Counted from the stretch's first letter, positions 8,025 to 17,920 are shown. The stretch is 64,000 nt of DNA from Aldehydirespirator sp965117015 (GCA_965117015.1 OZ220747.1:1550001-1614000); one strand, 5' to 3'. Notes: generated from the letters alone by a model not told the origin. Numbers and translations are program-made.

Positions 8025-8588
8025 TTATGCAGCCGTCTCGTTACCTCCTTGTTCGCCTTCATGCGGGCCTCTCTCGGAAGCCGAGTCCGGTGCCGCCGGG
8101 GACTCCGGCGGCTGGGCAGCAGCCTCGGACTCAGGAGCGAGCGGCGATGGTCGCGGCACAGCAGACTGAGGATCAATCTCTGGCCCGGAATGAGCCAGGG
8201 CAGTGAGCAGGTCGATCAGGTTGTCGAACCTTGCGTCCACCTTTGTCTCGAGCCTGTCGAACTTCGTTTCGAGTCCGTCAAACCTCGTCTCGAGTCCGTC
8301 GAATCTCGTTTCGAGTCCGTCCACCTTGCCCTCGAGCCTGTCCACCTTGCCCTCGACCCGGTTCACGTTGTGCTCCAGCCTGTCGAACCTCGTCTCGAGT
8401 CTGTCGAGACGTCCATTGACCGCAGTGAAACGTGTGTTGGTGGTCGCGTTTTGATCCTCGAACCGGCTGTTGATGTCGCTACGCAGATCGCGGAAGTCGG
8501 AACGCATCCAACTGAAGCCTGCGCCACACGCCGCGACGATGGCGGCGAGCGCAACGCCAAACAGCGTCGTCAGGACTTCAACTTCCAT
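8025..8588 (-). CDS. Membrane-anchored coiled-coil protein with heptad repeats (family member 1)
   Basis: 187 residues. Residues about 5-27 form one membrane helix; residues about 30-125 are a coiled coil with many copies of the seven-residue unit R-L/F-D-R/G-L-E-T/G (RLETRFD, KVDGLET, RFDGLET). The tail is a disordered Pro/Ala/Glu-rich region ending EGEQGGNETAA. The DNA repeats near 8250-8400 mirror the protein repeats, so copy number may vary. The promoter is clear: TTGCTT, 17 nt, TACATT, 7 nt, ATG, i.e. leaderless. Six more genes or pseudogenes with the same architecture lie at 46.8-60.7 kb. Function unknown; scaffolding or oligomerisation is a guess. Confidence 0.8.
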   Translation of the reverse strand: MEVEVLTTLFGVALAAIVAACGAGFSWMRSDFRDLRSDINSRFEDQNATTNTRFTAVNGRLDRLETRFDRLEHNVNRVEGKVDRLEGKVDGLETRFDGLETRFDGLETKFDRLETKVDARFDNLIDLLTALAHSGPEIDPQSAVPRPSPLAPESEAAAQPPESPAAPDSASERGPHEGEQGGNETAA

Positions 8589-8595
8589 AGAAATG

Positions 8596-8624
8596 AATGT
8601 ACCACCCCGCTATGACATAAGCAA
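8596..8624 (-). promoter_or_regulatory. Leaderless promoter of the coiled-coil gene
   Basis: Minus strand: -35 TTGCTT (8624-8619), 17-nt spacer, -10 TACATT (8601-8596), then 7 nt to the ATG at 8588. Nearly the same layout precedes the paralogues at 46802 and 60340. Confidence 0.7.
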
Positions 8625-8635
8625 CTGAAAATGAC

Positions 8636-9847
8636 TTAAATACCCTTCTGCCACACAATGGCCGTTGATCCGGTGGGGCCTGCGCTGATGGTGAGGAGCA
8701 GCGGCTCGCCTCCGGGGACAGCGATCCCGTCGGTGATGAGGCGCAGCTCCTCGGCTGCCCCGGCGTTGCCGGTGGCCACCGCACCTCCGTCACGGTTGAT
8801 GCGTTCCGCGTCGATGCCTAGGGACTGGGCCACCAGCAGCGCCGTGGCCGCGTCGTGCTCGACGACGGCGATGTCTTCGACCGCGTCGAGTTGAACCCCG
8901 GCCTCGGACAGCGCTTGATCTACGGCCGCCGCCACGTTGCCGACCGGGTCGAACGGGTCACCCGCGGCTCTTCCCATCCCGGCCACCGTCGCCCGCCCGG
9001 CAGCAGGTCCCGGTGAGCCGGCGCCTGAGGTTTCACCTGAGTGACCGCCGGACGCACCGGCAGTCGAGGCCTGCAGTAGAATTGCGGCCACGGTGTCGGC
9101 CGGGGGAGCGAACGTAGCCGCGGTGAGCAGGCCGTCGTCGTCGAAGGCGGGAGGCAGCTCGGCCGCGTCGCCCCAGTCGCGCAGCCCGTCCGCAGCCACG
9201 GGGTCGCCCCGGTACACGCCCCGCCCGGCGGCGTCACCCGGCCGGGCTGCCACCGCCACGATGGCCGGGCTCGTGCCTGCCTCCGTCCGCCGGCGACGGG
9301 ACTCCTCGGCCGCGGCGTCGAGTTCGGCCCGGCCGATGCCCGCGGCCTGGGCAGCCCTCTCCGACAGCCGGGGCGCCGGCAGCAGCCCCCCGACCTCCTC
9401 GAACCGTTCGGCCACCCCTCCCCACGGCGCCCCGTAGGTGCGGTTGAGGGCGGCCGCGCCCGGCGGCACCACTGAGCAAAGGCCTAGGCCGACCACCAGC
9501 ACGGTCCGGGCCTGGCCGGCCCGGATGGCGGCCACCGCCGCCTGCACCGCGGCCAGGCCGCTGGTCTCGCTCCGGTCGACCACCAGCCCGCCCACGGAGA
9601 CCGGCCACCCGGCCGCCAGCACGATCGCCCGGGCGGCATCGGCCCCGGCCGCTCCCACGGGATCGCCGCACCCGACCATCACCTCGTCGAGCACGCCAGC
9701 GTCGAGCCCGGCTCGCTCCAGCGCCTCCCGGCCCACCACCCCGGCCAACTCCACCGGGTTCCAGCCGGCCAGCTCACCGTCCACCGGCCGCACCGCGGTC
9801 CGGGCTCCAGCCACCATCGTCACAGCCATTGCCGGGGTCGCACCCAC
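8636..9847 (-). CDS. Thiolase-fold protein lacking catalytic residues
   Basis: 403 residues with a thiolase-like layout: VAGARTAVRPVDGEL, a Cys-loop region, and a second half with AVDQALSEAGVQLDAVEDIAVVEHDAATAL. However, the nucleophile motif (normally N-R-x-C-x-S-G) reads VDRSETSG, with Glu near residue 94 in place of Cys. The GHP motif reads GGAVATGNAGAAEE, with Asn for His, and the C-terminal CxG is TISAGPTGS. No active thiolase chemistry is expected. The frame is intact, so it is not an obvious pseudogene; non-catalytic thiolase homologues are known as partners of DUF35/OB-fold proteins, but no such partner lies next to it. Start is GTG 9847; ATG 9829 is an alternative. Confidence 0.75.
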   Translation of the reverse strand: MGATPAMAVTMVAGARTAVRPVDGELAGWNPVELAGVVGREALERAGLDAGVLDEVMVGCGDPVGAAGADAARAIVLAAGWPVSVGGLVVDRSETSGLAAVQAAVAAIRAGQARTVLVVGLGLCSVVPPGAAALNRTYGAPWGGVAERFEEVGGLLPAPRLSERAAQAAGIGRAELDAAAEESRRRRTEAGTSPAIVAVAARPGDAAGRGVYRGDPVAADGLRDWGDAAELPPAFDDDGLLTAATFAPPADTVAAILLQASTAGASGGHSGETSGAGSPGPAAGRATVAGMGRAAGDPFDPVGNVAAAVDQALSEAGVQLDAVEDIAVVEHDAATALLVAQSLGIDAERINRDGGAVATGNAGAAEELRLITDGIAVPGGEPLLLTISAGPTGSTAIVWQKGI

Positions 9848-9974
9848 GGCATGAATGTCTACTCTCCGCCGACCCCGCCAGTCGCCGCAGTGCCTGCCGG
9901 CGCGATGGGGGTCATGGCACCACGCCTACACTCGCATCGGGCGCTGGACGCTGAGACACGCAAGGGAGGTCATC

Positions 9975-10676
9975 GTGAGCAAGCGCACAGCCGACATCGT
10001 CATCAGGGTGCTGACCGCCGTGACCCTGGTCGCCCTGGCGCTCTCCGTCGTGTTCTACGAGGACCTGTTCCTCGAGAACCTGTTCCTCGACGCCCGGCCC
10101 CTCCTGTTCGACGGCGCGATCAGGACCGAGGCCGGCTACATCGAGGTCGACTCGCTCAGGACCTACGACGTCGCCCTGCTGATCCTGCGGGCCGCCCTCG
10201 GCATGATGATCTTCGTCCACGGCTACAACAAGGCGTTCCGGGGCGGCAAGCTCGCCGGCACCGGCCGCTGGTTCGAGTCGATGGGCATGCGCCCCGGCAG
10301 GGTCCACGCCACGCTGGCCGCCGGCACCGAGATGGGCGTGGGCGTGCTGCTCGTCGTCGGCCTCCTCACCCAGCTGGCCGCAGCCGGGCTCATCGCGCTG
10401 ATGGTGGTGGCCTTCTGGACCGTCCACCGCGACAAGGGCTTCATGATCACAGGCGAGGGCTGGGAGTACGTGGCCCTGATCGCGGTCATGAGCCTCGTCA
10501 CAGCCATCCTCGGACCGGGCGCGATATCCCTCGACGCCGAGCTCGAGATCGCCCACCGCCTCGACGGCAAGACCGGCCTGGGGATCGCCCTGCTGCTGGG
10601 CGTCGGCGCGGGCGCGGCCCAGCTCTTCCTCTTCTTCCGCCCCCCGAAGCCCGACCCCGCCGACGCGGACGCCTAG
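9975..10676 (+). CDS. DoxX-family membrane protein
   Basis: 233 residues from GTG 9975, with GGGAGGT four nt upstream. The protein has an N-terminal membrane segment, an extracytoplasmic stretch of about 50 residues (YEDLFLENLFLDARPLLFDG...), then the DoxX core: ALLILRAALGMMIFVHGYNKAFRGGK, GRWFESMGMRPGRVHATLAAGTEMGVGVLLVVGLLT, and two further helices. HGYNKAF and the GxGxEMGxG motif are typical. DoxX proteins are quinone- or redox-linked membrane subunits, or carriers of unknown role. Divergent from the thiolase-like gene. Confidence 0.85.
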   Translation: MSKRTADIVIRVLTAVTLVALALSVVFYEDLFLENLFLDARPLLFDGAIRTEAGYIEVDSLRTYDVALLILRAALGMMIFVHGYNKAFRGGKLAGTGRWFESMGMRPGRVHATLAAGTEMGVGVLLVVGLLTQLAAAGLIALMVVAFWTVHRDKGFMITGEGWEYVALIAVMSLVTAILGPGAISLDAELEIAHRLDGKTGLGIALLLGVGAGAAQLFLFFRPPKPDPADADA

Positions 10677-10697
10677 CCGACCCGCCGACGCGGGTAC

Positions 10698-11789
10698 CTA
10701 GATCCTGGGGCGGGTCCGGGGGCGCAGCCAGGGGCGGCTGACTCGGCCGGCGGCCAGGTCGGCGCCGGCGTGGCCGAAGACGGCGCCCAGCACCAGCAGA
10801 CCCCCGACCACGGTCGCCAGCGGCGGCGCCTCGGCCAGCACGATCCACGCCAGCAGGATCGAGAACGGCGTCTCGCTCGATCCCAGCAGTCCGGCCTCCG
10901 CGGCGGGGATGAGCCGCACCCCCTCGGCCCACAGCACCAGCGACACCGCGAACACCGCCCCGAAGAACACCAGGAGCGGTATCTGGTCTGCGGCCACCCC
11001 CAGCGGGTCGGCCACCACCAGCGCCACCACGAACAGAAGCACCCCGGCGGTGCCCAGCGCCAGCACCGCGTCGGCTCCCTCGAAGCGGCGGATCAGCACG
11101 ATCAGCAGGGCCAGTGCCACCGCCAGCGCGACGGCTCGCAGGTTGCCGTCGAGGTCGCCGGGCCCGAGGTTGCCGACCACCGTCAGGGTCACACCCGCCA
11201 GCGCGATCACCGCGGCCACCACTGTCGAGCGCCGCAGCCGCTCCCGCAGGATCAGCCACGCCAGCCCGGCGGCCAGGAACGGCACGGTGGCCAGGATCAC
11301 GGTGACGTTGGCGACCTCGGTCCTCTGGAGCGCGTCGATGTAGAGGATCATCGACAGCGAGGCCAGCCCGACCAGCAGCAGCCCCGGAGGGCCGAGGGTC
11401 GCGCCGAGTCGCAGCTGGTCCGGCTTGCTGCCTATGCGGCCCCGCAGCGCAACGTAGACCAGCGCCGCACCGCCGCCGAGCACACTCCGCCAACTGGCGA
11501 GCTGCCAGGTGTCGGCCTCGATGCTGCGGGAGATGGCCCCGGTGCTGCCGAAGCCCAGCCCCGACGCGATTATCATCGCCACCCCCAGGCGCCGGGACCG
11601 CTGCGACCGCCGGTCCGGGCTCCCGTGGTCGGCCGTCAAGTCCGGGCCGGCCGTGGGCTCAGGGCCGGCCGTGGGCTCAGGGCCGGGTGGCTGCTCCGGG
11701 CTGGTCGTGGGCTCCGGGTTCCCGTGGTCGGCCGACATGTCCGGGCCGGCCGTGGGCTCAGGGCCGGGTGACTCAGGGCCGGCTGTCAA
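10698..11789 (-). CDS. EamA/DMT-family permease with repetitive N-terminal tail
   Basis: The last ~290 residues contain ten hydrophobic segments in two EamA repeats (GLGFGSTGAISRSIEADTWQLASWRS in the first, AEAGLLGSSETPFSILLAWIVLAEAPP in the second), the layout of drug/metabolite transporters. The first ~60 residues are a low-complexity region built from P-G-P-E-P-T-A-G-P units encoded by 18-bp DNA repeats (about 11630-11785). The called start is TTG 11789, 18 nt after msrA; an internal ATG at 11738 or a later start would trim the tail, so the N-terminus is uncertain. Same strand as msrA, possibly one transcript. Substrate unknown. Confidence 0.8.
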   Translation of the reverse strand: MTAGPESPGPEPTAGPDMSADHGNPEPTTSPEQPPGPEPTAGPEPTAGPDLTADHGSPDRRSQRSRRLGVAMIIASGLGFGSTGAISRSIEADTWQLASWRSVLGGGAALVYVALRGRIGSKPDQLRLGATLGPPGLLLVGLASLSMILYIDALQRTEVANVTVILATVPFLAAGLAWLILRERLRRSTVVAAVIALAGVTLTVVGNLGPGDLDGNLRAVALAVALALLIVLIRRFEGADAVLALGTAGVLLFVVALVVADPLGVAADQIPLLVFFGAVFAVSLVLWAEGVRLIPAAEAGLLGSSETPFSILLAWIVLAEAPPLATVVGGLLVLGAVFGHAGADLAAGRVSRPWLRPRTRPRI

Positions 11790-11807
11790 TCAAGGACCGG
11801 CTTGGCG

Positions 11808-12464
<657 letters not shown>

Positions 12465-12530
12465 GCAACGACTGTATCGCCGGCCGCCCCCCGAGGTTTC
12501 AGGAGCCGCCCGGGCCGCAGCCCTGCCCCC

Positions 12531-12655
12531 CGATTTCTCGGTGTGGTTTTGGGTGTTCACCGCGCATAATCGCCCCGAGATTTCTCGGTCCCCGGCCCCC
12601 GGATTTCTCGGTGTGGTTTTGAGCGTTCACCGCGTATAACCGACCCGAGATTCGC
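12531..12655. repeat. Two copies of a ~58-bp palindromic element
   Basis: Copy A (12531-12588) and copy B (12601-12655) share CGATTTCTCGGTGTGGTTTT-like left ends and a right end ending in CCGAGA-TT, with a centre reading GTTCACCGCGYATAA. They lie 70 bp apart between the divergent msrA and amidohydrolase genes. A related copy is inside the LLM gene at 27328-27386. Confidence 0.7.
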
Positions 12656-12685
12656 AGACACCGTGCCACGGCTACCCTCTGCGCA

Positions 12686-14437
12686 ATGCTCGACACGCTG
12701 ATCACCGGCGGCACGCTCGTCGACGGCACCGGCGCACCGGCCCGGCCCGCCGACATCGGCATAGCCGACGGCCGGATCGTGGCCGTGGCCGACCCCGGCG
12801 AACTCACCGACGCCAACCCCACCGACACCGTCGACGCCACAGGCCTGATCGTGTGCCCCGGCTTCGTCGACCCCCACACCCACTACGACGCCCAGATCTT
12901 CTGGGACCCGAGGGCCACCCCGTCCAACCTGTTCGGCGTCACGTCAGTCATAGGCGGCAACTGCGGCTTCTCGCTGGCGCCCCTCAGCCACCCGTCCGAC
13001 GGCGAGTACCTCAAGCGCATGATGGTGAAGGTGGAGGGCATGGAGCTGGCCGCCCTCGAACAGGGCGTGCCCTGGGACTGGGAGAGCTTCGCCGACTACC
13101 TGCGGGCCGTCGAGAACAGGGGCATCGGCGTGAACGCCGGGTTCATGGTGGGACACTGCGCGCTGCGGCGGGCCGTCATGCGCGACGACGCCGTCGGCCA
13201 CGAGGCCAACGAAGACCAGATCGCTCTGATGCGGGCCCTGCTGGCCGAGTCGCTGGCCGCCGGCGGCCTCGGCTTCTCCACCGGCCGCAGCTACACCCAC
13301 AACGATTGGGACGGCCAGCCGGTGCCCAGCCGCTGGGCCTCCGAGGAGGAGGTGCTGGAGCTGTGCCGCGAGACGGCCACCCACGAGGGCACCACCCTGG
13401 AGTGGGTCGCCGACGGCTGCATGAAGGGCTTCAGCGCCGAAGAGGTCGACCTGATGACCCGCATGTCGCTCGAAGCCGCCCGCCCGCTGAACTGGAACGT
13501 GCTGACCATCGACTCGGCCCGCCCCGACGACTACCGCAACCAGATCGCGGCCTGCGAGCAGGCGGCCGACGCCGGGGCCATAGTGATAGCCCTCACTATG
13601 CCGATCCTGGTGGGCATGAACATGAACCTGGGCACGTTCTGCGCCCTGCACATGCTGCCCGGCTGGCCCGACACGTTCGGCCTCCCCATAACAGAGCGCA
13701 TGGAGGCCCTGCGCCGCCCCGAGACCCTCATCGCCCTGGAGAACTCCGCCGCCAGCCCCGAGGCCGGCGTGTTCAGCCGCCTCACCGGCTGGTCCGACTA
13801 CCGCATCGGCGACACCTACTCGGCTGCCAACGAGGGCCTGAAGGGCCGTCGCATAGGCGACATCGCAAGGGAGCGGGGCCAGCGGGACTTCTTCTGCCTG
13901 GTGGACATCTGCCTGGCCGACGACCTGCGCACCGTGCTGTGGCCCGCCCCCACCGACGACGATCCCGAGAGCTGGCGGCTGCGGGCCGAGGCCTGGGAGC
14001 ATCCGGCGGTGATGATCGGCGGCAGCGACGCCGGGGCGCACCTCGACCGCATGGCCGGCGCCTGCTACACCACGGCCTGGATCGACGACTGCCTGCGGGG
14101 CCGCCGGCTCACCACCCTCGAGAACGCGGTGCGCCATCTCACCGAGGCGCCGGCCCGGCTGTTCGGTTTGAAGGGCCGGGGCCGGATCGCCGAGGGCTGC
14201 CACGCCGACGTCGTGCTGTTCGATCCCGACACGGTGGGCGCGCTCGAGCCGGTGCTGGTGGCCGACCTGCCCGGCGACGGCAAGCGGCTGTGGTCGGAGG
14301 CCACCGGGGTGCGCCGGGTGATGGTCAACGGCGTCACCACCGTGGTCGACGGCGAGGCCACCGACGCCCTGCCGGGCACGGTGCTGCGCTCGGGCCGCGA
14401 CACCGAGACCGTCCCGGTAGGGGTCGCAACCAACTAG
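12686..14437 (+). CDS. N-acyl-D-amino-acid deacylase-type amidohydrolase
   Basis: 583 residues. The N-terminal beta-sandwich reads MLDTLITGGTLVDGTGAPARPADIGIADGRIVAV, followed by the metal site PGFVDPHTHYDAQIFWDP (HxH). Then come NCGFSLAPL, which carries the Cys conserved in D-aminoacylases, and GGSDAGAHLDRM with the catalytic Asp. The C-terminal RGRIAEGCHADVVLFDPDTV closes the sandwich. Size and motifs fit the D-aminoacylase/N-acyl-D-glutamate deacylase group of amidohydrolases, though many such proteins have unproved substrates. TACCCT lies 7 nt before the ATG. The acetyl-CoA synthetase follows after 19 bp, so released acetate could be reactivated (inference). Confidence 0.88.
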   Translation: MLDTLITGGTLVDGTGAPARPADIGIADGRIVAVADPGELTDANPTDTVDATGLIVCPGFVDPHTHYDAQIFWDPRATPSNLFGVTSVIGGNCGFSLAPLSHPSDGEYLKRMMVKVEGMELAALEQGVPWDWESFADYLRAVENRGIGVNAGFMVGHCALRRAVMRDDAVGHEANEDQIALMRALLAESLAAGGLGFSTGRSYTHNDWDGQPVPSRWASEEEVLELCRETATHEGTTLEWVADGCMKGFSAEEVDLMTRMSLEAARPLNWNVLTIDSARPDDYRNQIAACEQAADAGAIVIALTMPILVGMNMNLGTFCALHMLPGWPDTFGLPITERMEALRRPETLIALENSAASPEAGVFSRLTGWSDYRIGDTYSAANEGLKGRRIGDIARERGQRDFFCLVDICLADDLRTVLWPAPTDDDPESWRLRAEAWEHPAVMIGGSDAGAHLDRMAGACYTTAWIDDCLRGRRLTTLENAVRHLTEAPARLFGLKGRGRIAEGCHADVVLFDPDTVGALEPVLVADLPGDGKRLWSEATGVRRVMVNGVTTVVDGEATDALPGTVLRSGRDTETVPVGVATN

Positions 14438-14456
14438 GAGCAGCTAGGAGTTACCC

Positions 14457-16451
14457 ATGGCCGAAGGCTCGATCGAGATCTACGAGACCGAGGACCGCAC
14501 GTTCCCGCCGCCGCCGGACTTCGCGGCCGCGGCCCAGGCCGGCGACCGGTCGATGTACGACGAGGCCGCCGCCGATTTCGAGGCGTTCTGGGCCGGCCAG
14601 GCCCGCGACCTGCTCGACTGGCACACCGACTTCCACACCACCTTGGAGTGGGACCTGCCGTTCGCCAAGTGGTTCCTGGGCGGGCAGCTCAACGTGTCGT
14701 ACAACTGCCTCGACCGCCATGTGGCCGCCGGCAAGGGCGACAAGGTGGCGTTCCACTGGGAGGGCGAGCCGGGCGACACCCGCACCATCACCTACTCCGA
14801 GCTGCTCGACGACGTGCAGCGCTTCGCCAACGTGCTGCTGCGCCTGGGCCTGCGCAGGGGCGACCGCATCGCCGTCTACATGCCGATGATCCCGGAGCTG
14901 GCCGTCACCATGCTGGCCTGCACCCGCATCGGGGTGGCCCATTCGGTGATCTTCGGCGGCTTCTCGCCCGACGCCATCACCGACCGCTGCGCCGACGCCG
15001 AGGCCCGGCTGGTGGTCACCGCCGACGCCGGCTACCGCCGGGGCGCCCCTTCGGCGCTGAAGCCCAATGTCGACCTGGCGCTGTCGGCCGGCGCCCCGTC
15101 GGTGGAGCACGTGGTGGTGGTGGACCGCTGCGGCACCGACCCGGTGATGACCGAGGGCCGGGACCTGTGGTGGCACGACCTGATGGCCGAGGCCGCCCCG
15201 GACTGCCCGGCCGAGCCGATGGACTCCGAGCAGCTGCTGTACCTGCTGTACACGTCGGGCACCACGGCCAAGCCGAAGGGGATCATGCACACCACCGGCG
15301 GGTACCTGACCCAGGTGGCGTTCACCCACCGCTACGTGTTCGATCTGCGGCCCGACACCGACGTGTTCTGGTGCGCGGCCGATATCGGCTGGGTGACCGG
15401 CCACAGCTACATCGTGTACGGGCCGCTGGCCAACGGGGCCACGTCGGTGATGTACGAGGGCACCCCGGACACGCCCCGCCCCGCCGAGCGCTCCGGGGAC
15501 CGGGCCGGCTGGGCCAAGGACCGGCTGTGGGACATCATCGAGCGCTACGGCGTGACCCAGCTGTACACCGCCCCGACGGCGATCCGCACGTTCATGAAGT
15601 GGGGCGAGCAGTGGCCGGCGGGCCGCGACCTGTCGAGCCTGCGGGTGCTGGGCACGGTGGGGGAGCCGATCAACCCGGAGGCGTGGATGTGGTACCACCG
15701 CCATATCGGCGGCGAGCGCTGCCCGGTGGTGGACACGTGGTGGCAGACCGAGACGGGCGGCCACATGATCACGCCGTTGCCGGGGGTGACCACCACCAAG
15801 CCGGGTTCGGCCACGCAGCCGCTGCCGGGGGTGTTCGCCGAGGTGGTGGACGATGGCGGCAACGTGGTGGCCGAGGGCGGCGGCTACCTGACCATCGTGC
15901 GGCCGTGGCCGTCGATGCTGCGGGGTATCTGGGGCGACCCGGAGCGATACCGGGAGACCTACTGGTCGGAGTACGAGGGCCGCTACTTCGCCGGCGACGG
16001 CGCCCGGGTGGACGCCGACGGCTATCTGTGGCTGCTGGGCCGGGTGGACGACGTGATGAACGTGTCGGGCCACCGGATCTCCACCACTGAGGTGGAGTCG
16101 GCGCTGGTGGACCATCCGGCGGTGGCCGAGGCGGCCGTGGTGGGCGCCAGGGACGACATCACCGGCCAGGCCATCGTGGGCTACGTGATCCTTGTCGGCA
16201 CGGCGGAGGCGTCGGACGAACTGCGGGAGGAGGTCCGCCAGCACGTGGCGACCAAGCTGGGGCCGACGGCGAGGCCGAAGGCGGTGTTCCTGGTGCCCGA
16301 CCTGCCGAAGACCCGTTCGGGCAAGATCATGCGCCGGCTGCTGCGTGACGTGGCCGACGGCCGGGATCTGGGCGACACCACCACGCTGGCCGATCCAGGC
16401 GTGGTGTCCGAGATCCGCGACCGGGCCGCAGAAGCCGCCGACGAGGAGTGA
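14457..16451 (+). CDS. acs: Acetyl-CoA synthetase (AMP-forming)
   Basis: 664 residues, the normal length. The ATP-binding loop is YTSGTTAKPKGIMHTT; the acetate pocket region contains ADIGWVTGHSYIVYGPL with the conserved Trp; the hinge and later motifs are WWQTETGGHMITPLPG, YWSEYEGRYFAGDGARVDADGYLWLLGRVDDVMNVSGHRI, and the C-terminal KTRSGKIMRRLLR holds the catalytic lysine that is acetylated for regulation in other bacteria. It makes acetyl-CoA from acetate, ATP and CoA. AGGAG lies 8 nt before the ATG. It overlaps the next gene by four bases and probably forms an operon with the deacylase upstream. Confidence 0.96.
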   Translation: MAEGSIEIYETEDRTFPPPPDFAAAAQAGDRSMYDEAAADFEAFWAGQARDLLDWHTDFHTTLEWDLPFAKWFLGGQLNVSYNCLDRHVAAGKGDKVAFHWEGEPGDTRTITYSELLDDVQRFANVLLRLGLRRGDRIAVYMPMIPELAVTMLACTRIGVAHSVIFGGFSPDAITDRCADAEARLVVTADAGYRRGAPSALKPNVDLALSAGAPSVEHVVVVDRCGTDPVMTEGRDLWWHDLMAEAAPDCPAEPMDSEQLLYLLYTSGTTAKPKGIMHTTGGYLTQVAFTHRYVFDLRPDTDVFWCAADIGWVTGHSYIVYGPLANGATSVMYEGTPDTPRPAERSGDRAGWAKDRLWDIIERYGVTQLYTAPTAIRTFMKWGEQWPAGRDLSSLRVLGTVGEPINPEAWMWYHRHIGGERCPVVDTWWQTETGGHMITPLPGVTTTKPGSATQPLPGVFAEVVDDGGNVVAEGGGYLTIVRPWPSMLRGIWGDPERYRETYWSEYEGRYFAGDGARVDADGYLWLLGRVDDVMNVSGHRISTTEVESALVDHPAVAEAAVVGARDDITGQAIVGYVILVGTAEASDELREEVRQHVATKLGPTARPKAVFLVPDLPKTRSGKIMRRLLRDVADGRDLGDTTTLADPGVVSEIRDRAAEAADEE

Positions 16452-16972
16452 CCGTCCCGCCCGACAACTGGATGTTCCGCGACGGCGGGGCGCCGGCCGG
16501 CGGGCCGCTGGTGATCCTCGACCTCGACGGCATCATCTCGAACGCCACCCACCGCCAGCACTACCTGCGGGGCGCCTTCAAGGACTTCCGGGGCTTCTTC
16601 ACCGCCGCCCCCGACGACCCGCCCTACGAGTCCGGCCTGGCCCTGGCCGCCTCTATCGCCGACGACCACACGGTCGCCATCCTCACCGCCCGCCCCCACT
16701 ACATGGCCGACGACACCCGCCGCTGGCTGGCCGCCAACGACGTCCGCCACGATCTGCTGATCCTGCGCCCCGAGCACGGCCGGGGCTCCAGCGGCCCGTC
16801 GGCCGACTTCAAACGCCACGAGCTGTACCGCCTCCGTGCCGCCGGCTTCGAGATAACGGCGGCCATCGACGACGACGAACGGATCATCGAGATGTACCGC
16901 TCCGAGGGTGTGTTCGCCCTCTACGTCCACTCCGGCTACTACGAGCGAGACGACGCGGCGAGGACCATTTAG
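16448..16972 (+). CDS. HAD-superfamily phosphatase-like protein
   Basis: 174 residues. The N-terminal motif ILDLDGIISNATHR contains the two catalytic Asp residues (DxD, about 25 and 27), motif II is ILTARPHYM with Thr, and motif III/IV is AAIDDDERIIEMY. Lengths and the HR-HYL segment resemble the small polynucleotide-phosphatase-like or acid-phosphatase-like HAD proteins. The start GTG overlaps the acs stop (GTGA), so translation is probably coupled. Substrate unknown; a house-cleaning or nucleic-acid-end phosphatase is possible. ATG is absent in the first codons, so a start elsewhere cannot be excluded. Confidence 0.8.
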   Translation: MTVPPDNWMFRDGGAPAGGPLVILDLDGIISNATHRQHYLRGAFKDFRGFFTAAPDDPPYESGLALAASIADDHTVAILTARPHYMADDTRRWLAANDVRHDLLILRPEHGRGSSGPSADFKRHELYRLRAAGFEITAAIDDDERIIEMYRSEGVFALYVHSGYYERDDAARTI

Positions 16973-17037
16973 CAGCCCCAACCGGCTCTTACCTTCGGGC
17001 GGTAGGTTGGGGACGCAAGCGGCGGAGGTGACGGACG

Positions 17038-17904
17038 ATGTTCAACGCAGCCAAAACGTTCACGCTGCTGGCCCTCCTCGGCGGCCTGTGCATAGTGATC
17101 GGCGGCGCGCTCGGAGGTCAGGGCGGCCTGGTGCTGGGCCTGATCCTGGGCATAGCCCTGGCCGGCGGCTCCTACTGGTTCAGCGACAAGCTGGCCATCG
17201 CCTCGGCCCGGGCCCAGCCGGTGACCGCGGCCGACATGCCCGAGTACTACGAGATCATGGTCAACCTGTGCATGCGGGCGCAGATGCCCATGCCGAAGCT
17301 GTACATCTCGCCGAACCCGCAGCCCAACGCTTTCGCCACGGGCCGCAACCCCAACAACGCGGCGGTGTGCATCACGCAGGGGCTGACCCAGGCGATGGGC
17401 TGGGACGAGATCCGGGGTGTGCTGGCCCATGAGCTGGCCCATATCCGCAACCGCGACATCCTGATCGGCTCGGTGGCTGCGGCGGTGGGCATGGCGGTGA
17501 CTTTCATCGCCAACATGGCGATGTGGGGGGCGATGTTCGCCGGCGGGCGCGACGACCGCCACGGCAACGTTTTCGGCCAGCTGGCGTTGGCCATCCTGGC
17601 CCCGATCGCGGCGGCGATGATCCAGGCGGCCATCAGCCGCAGCCGCGAGTTCCAGGCCGATGCGTCGGCGGCGAGGATGATCGGCGACGGCCGTCCCCTG
17701 GCCCGGGCGCTGGAGCGCCTGGAGACGTACTCGCAGCGGATCCCGTCGGGCGTGAACCCCAGCCAGGCATCCAACTACATCATCGACCCCCTGAAGGCCC
17801 AGGCCCGAGGCGTCGGTGGCGGCGGAGGCTTCGGCCGCATGTTCTCAACGCACCCGCCCACCGCCGAGCGCATCCGCCGCCTACAGTCCCGCGACTGGGA
17901 GTAA
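17038..17904 (+). CDS. htpX: HtpX-like M48 zinc metalloprotease
   Basis: 288 residues with two N-terminal membrane helices (about 7-27 and 30-47), then a cytoplasmic domain with ITQGLTQAMGWDEIRGVLAHELAHIRNRD, where H131-E132-x-x-H135 is the zinc site. Two further hydrophobic segments follow, and SREFQADASAARM provides the third ligand Glu (about 204). SSYIIDPL-type and FSTHPPTAERIRRL motifs end the protein, as in HtpX. It degrades damaged membrane proteins. GGAGGTG lies just upstream of the ATG, with TAGGTT about 30 nt upstream as a probable -10. Confidence 0.95.
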   Translation: MFNAAKTFTLLALLGGLCIVIGGALGGQGGLVLGLILGIALAGGSYWFSDKLAIASARAQPVTAADMPEYYEIMVNLCMRAQMPMPKLYISPNPQPNAFATGRNPNNAAVCITQGLTQAMGWDEIRGVLAHELAHIRNRDILIGSVAAAVGMAVTFIANMAMWGAMFAGGRDDRHGNVFGQLALAILAPIAAAMIQAAISRSREFQADASAARMIGDGRPLARALERLETYSQRIPSGVNPSQASNYIIDPLKAQARGVGGGGGFGRMFSTHPPTAERIRRLQSRDWE

Positions 17905-17920
17905 CCCCCGAGCCCGGCGC

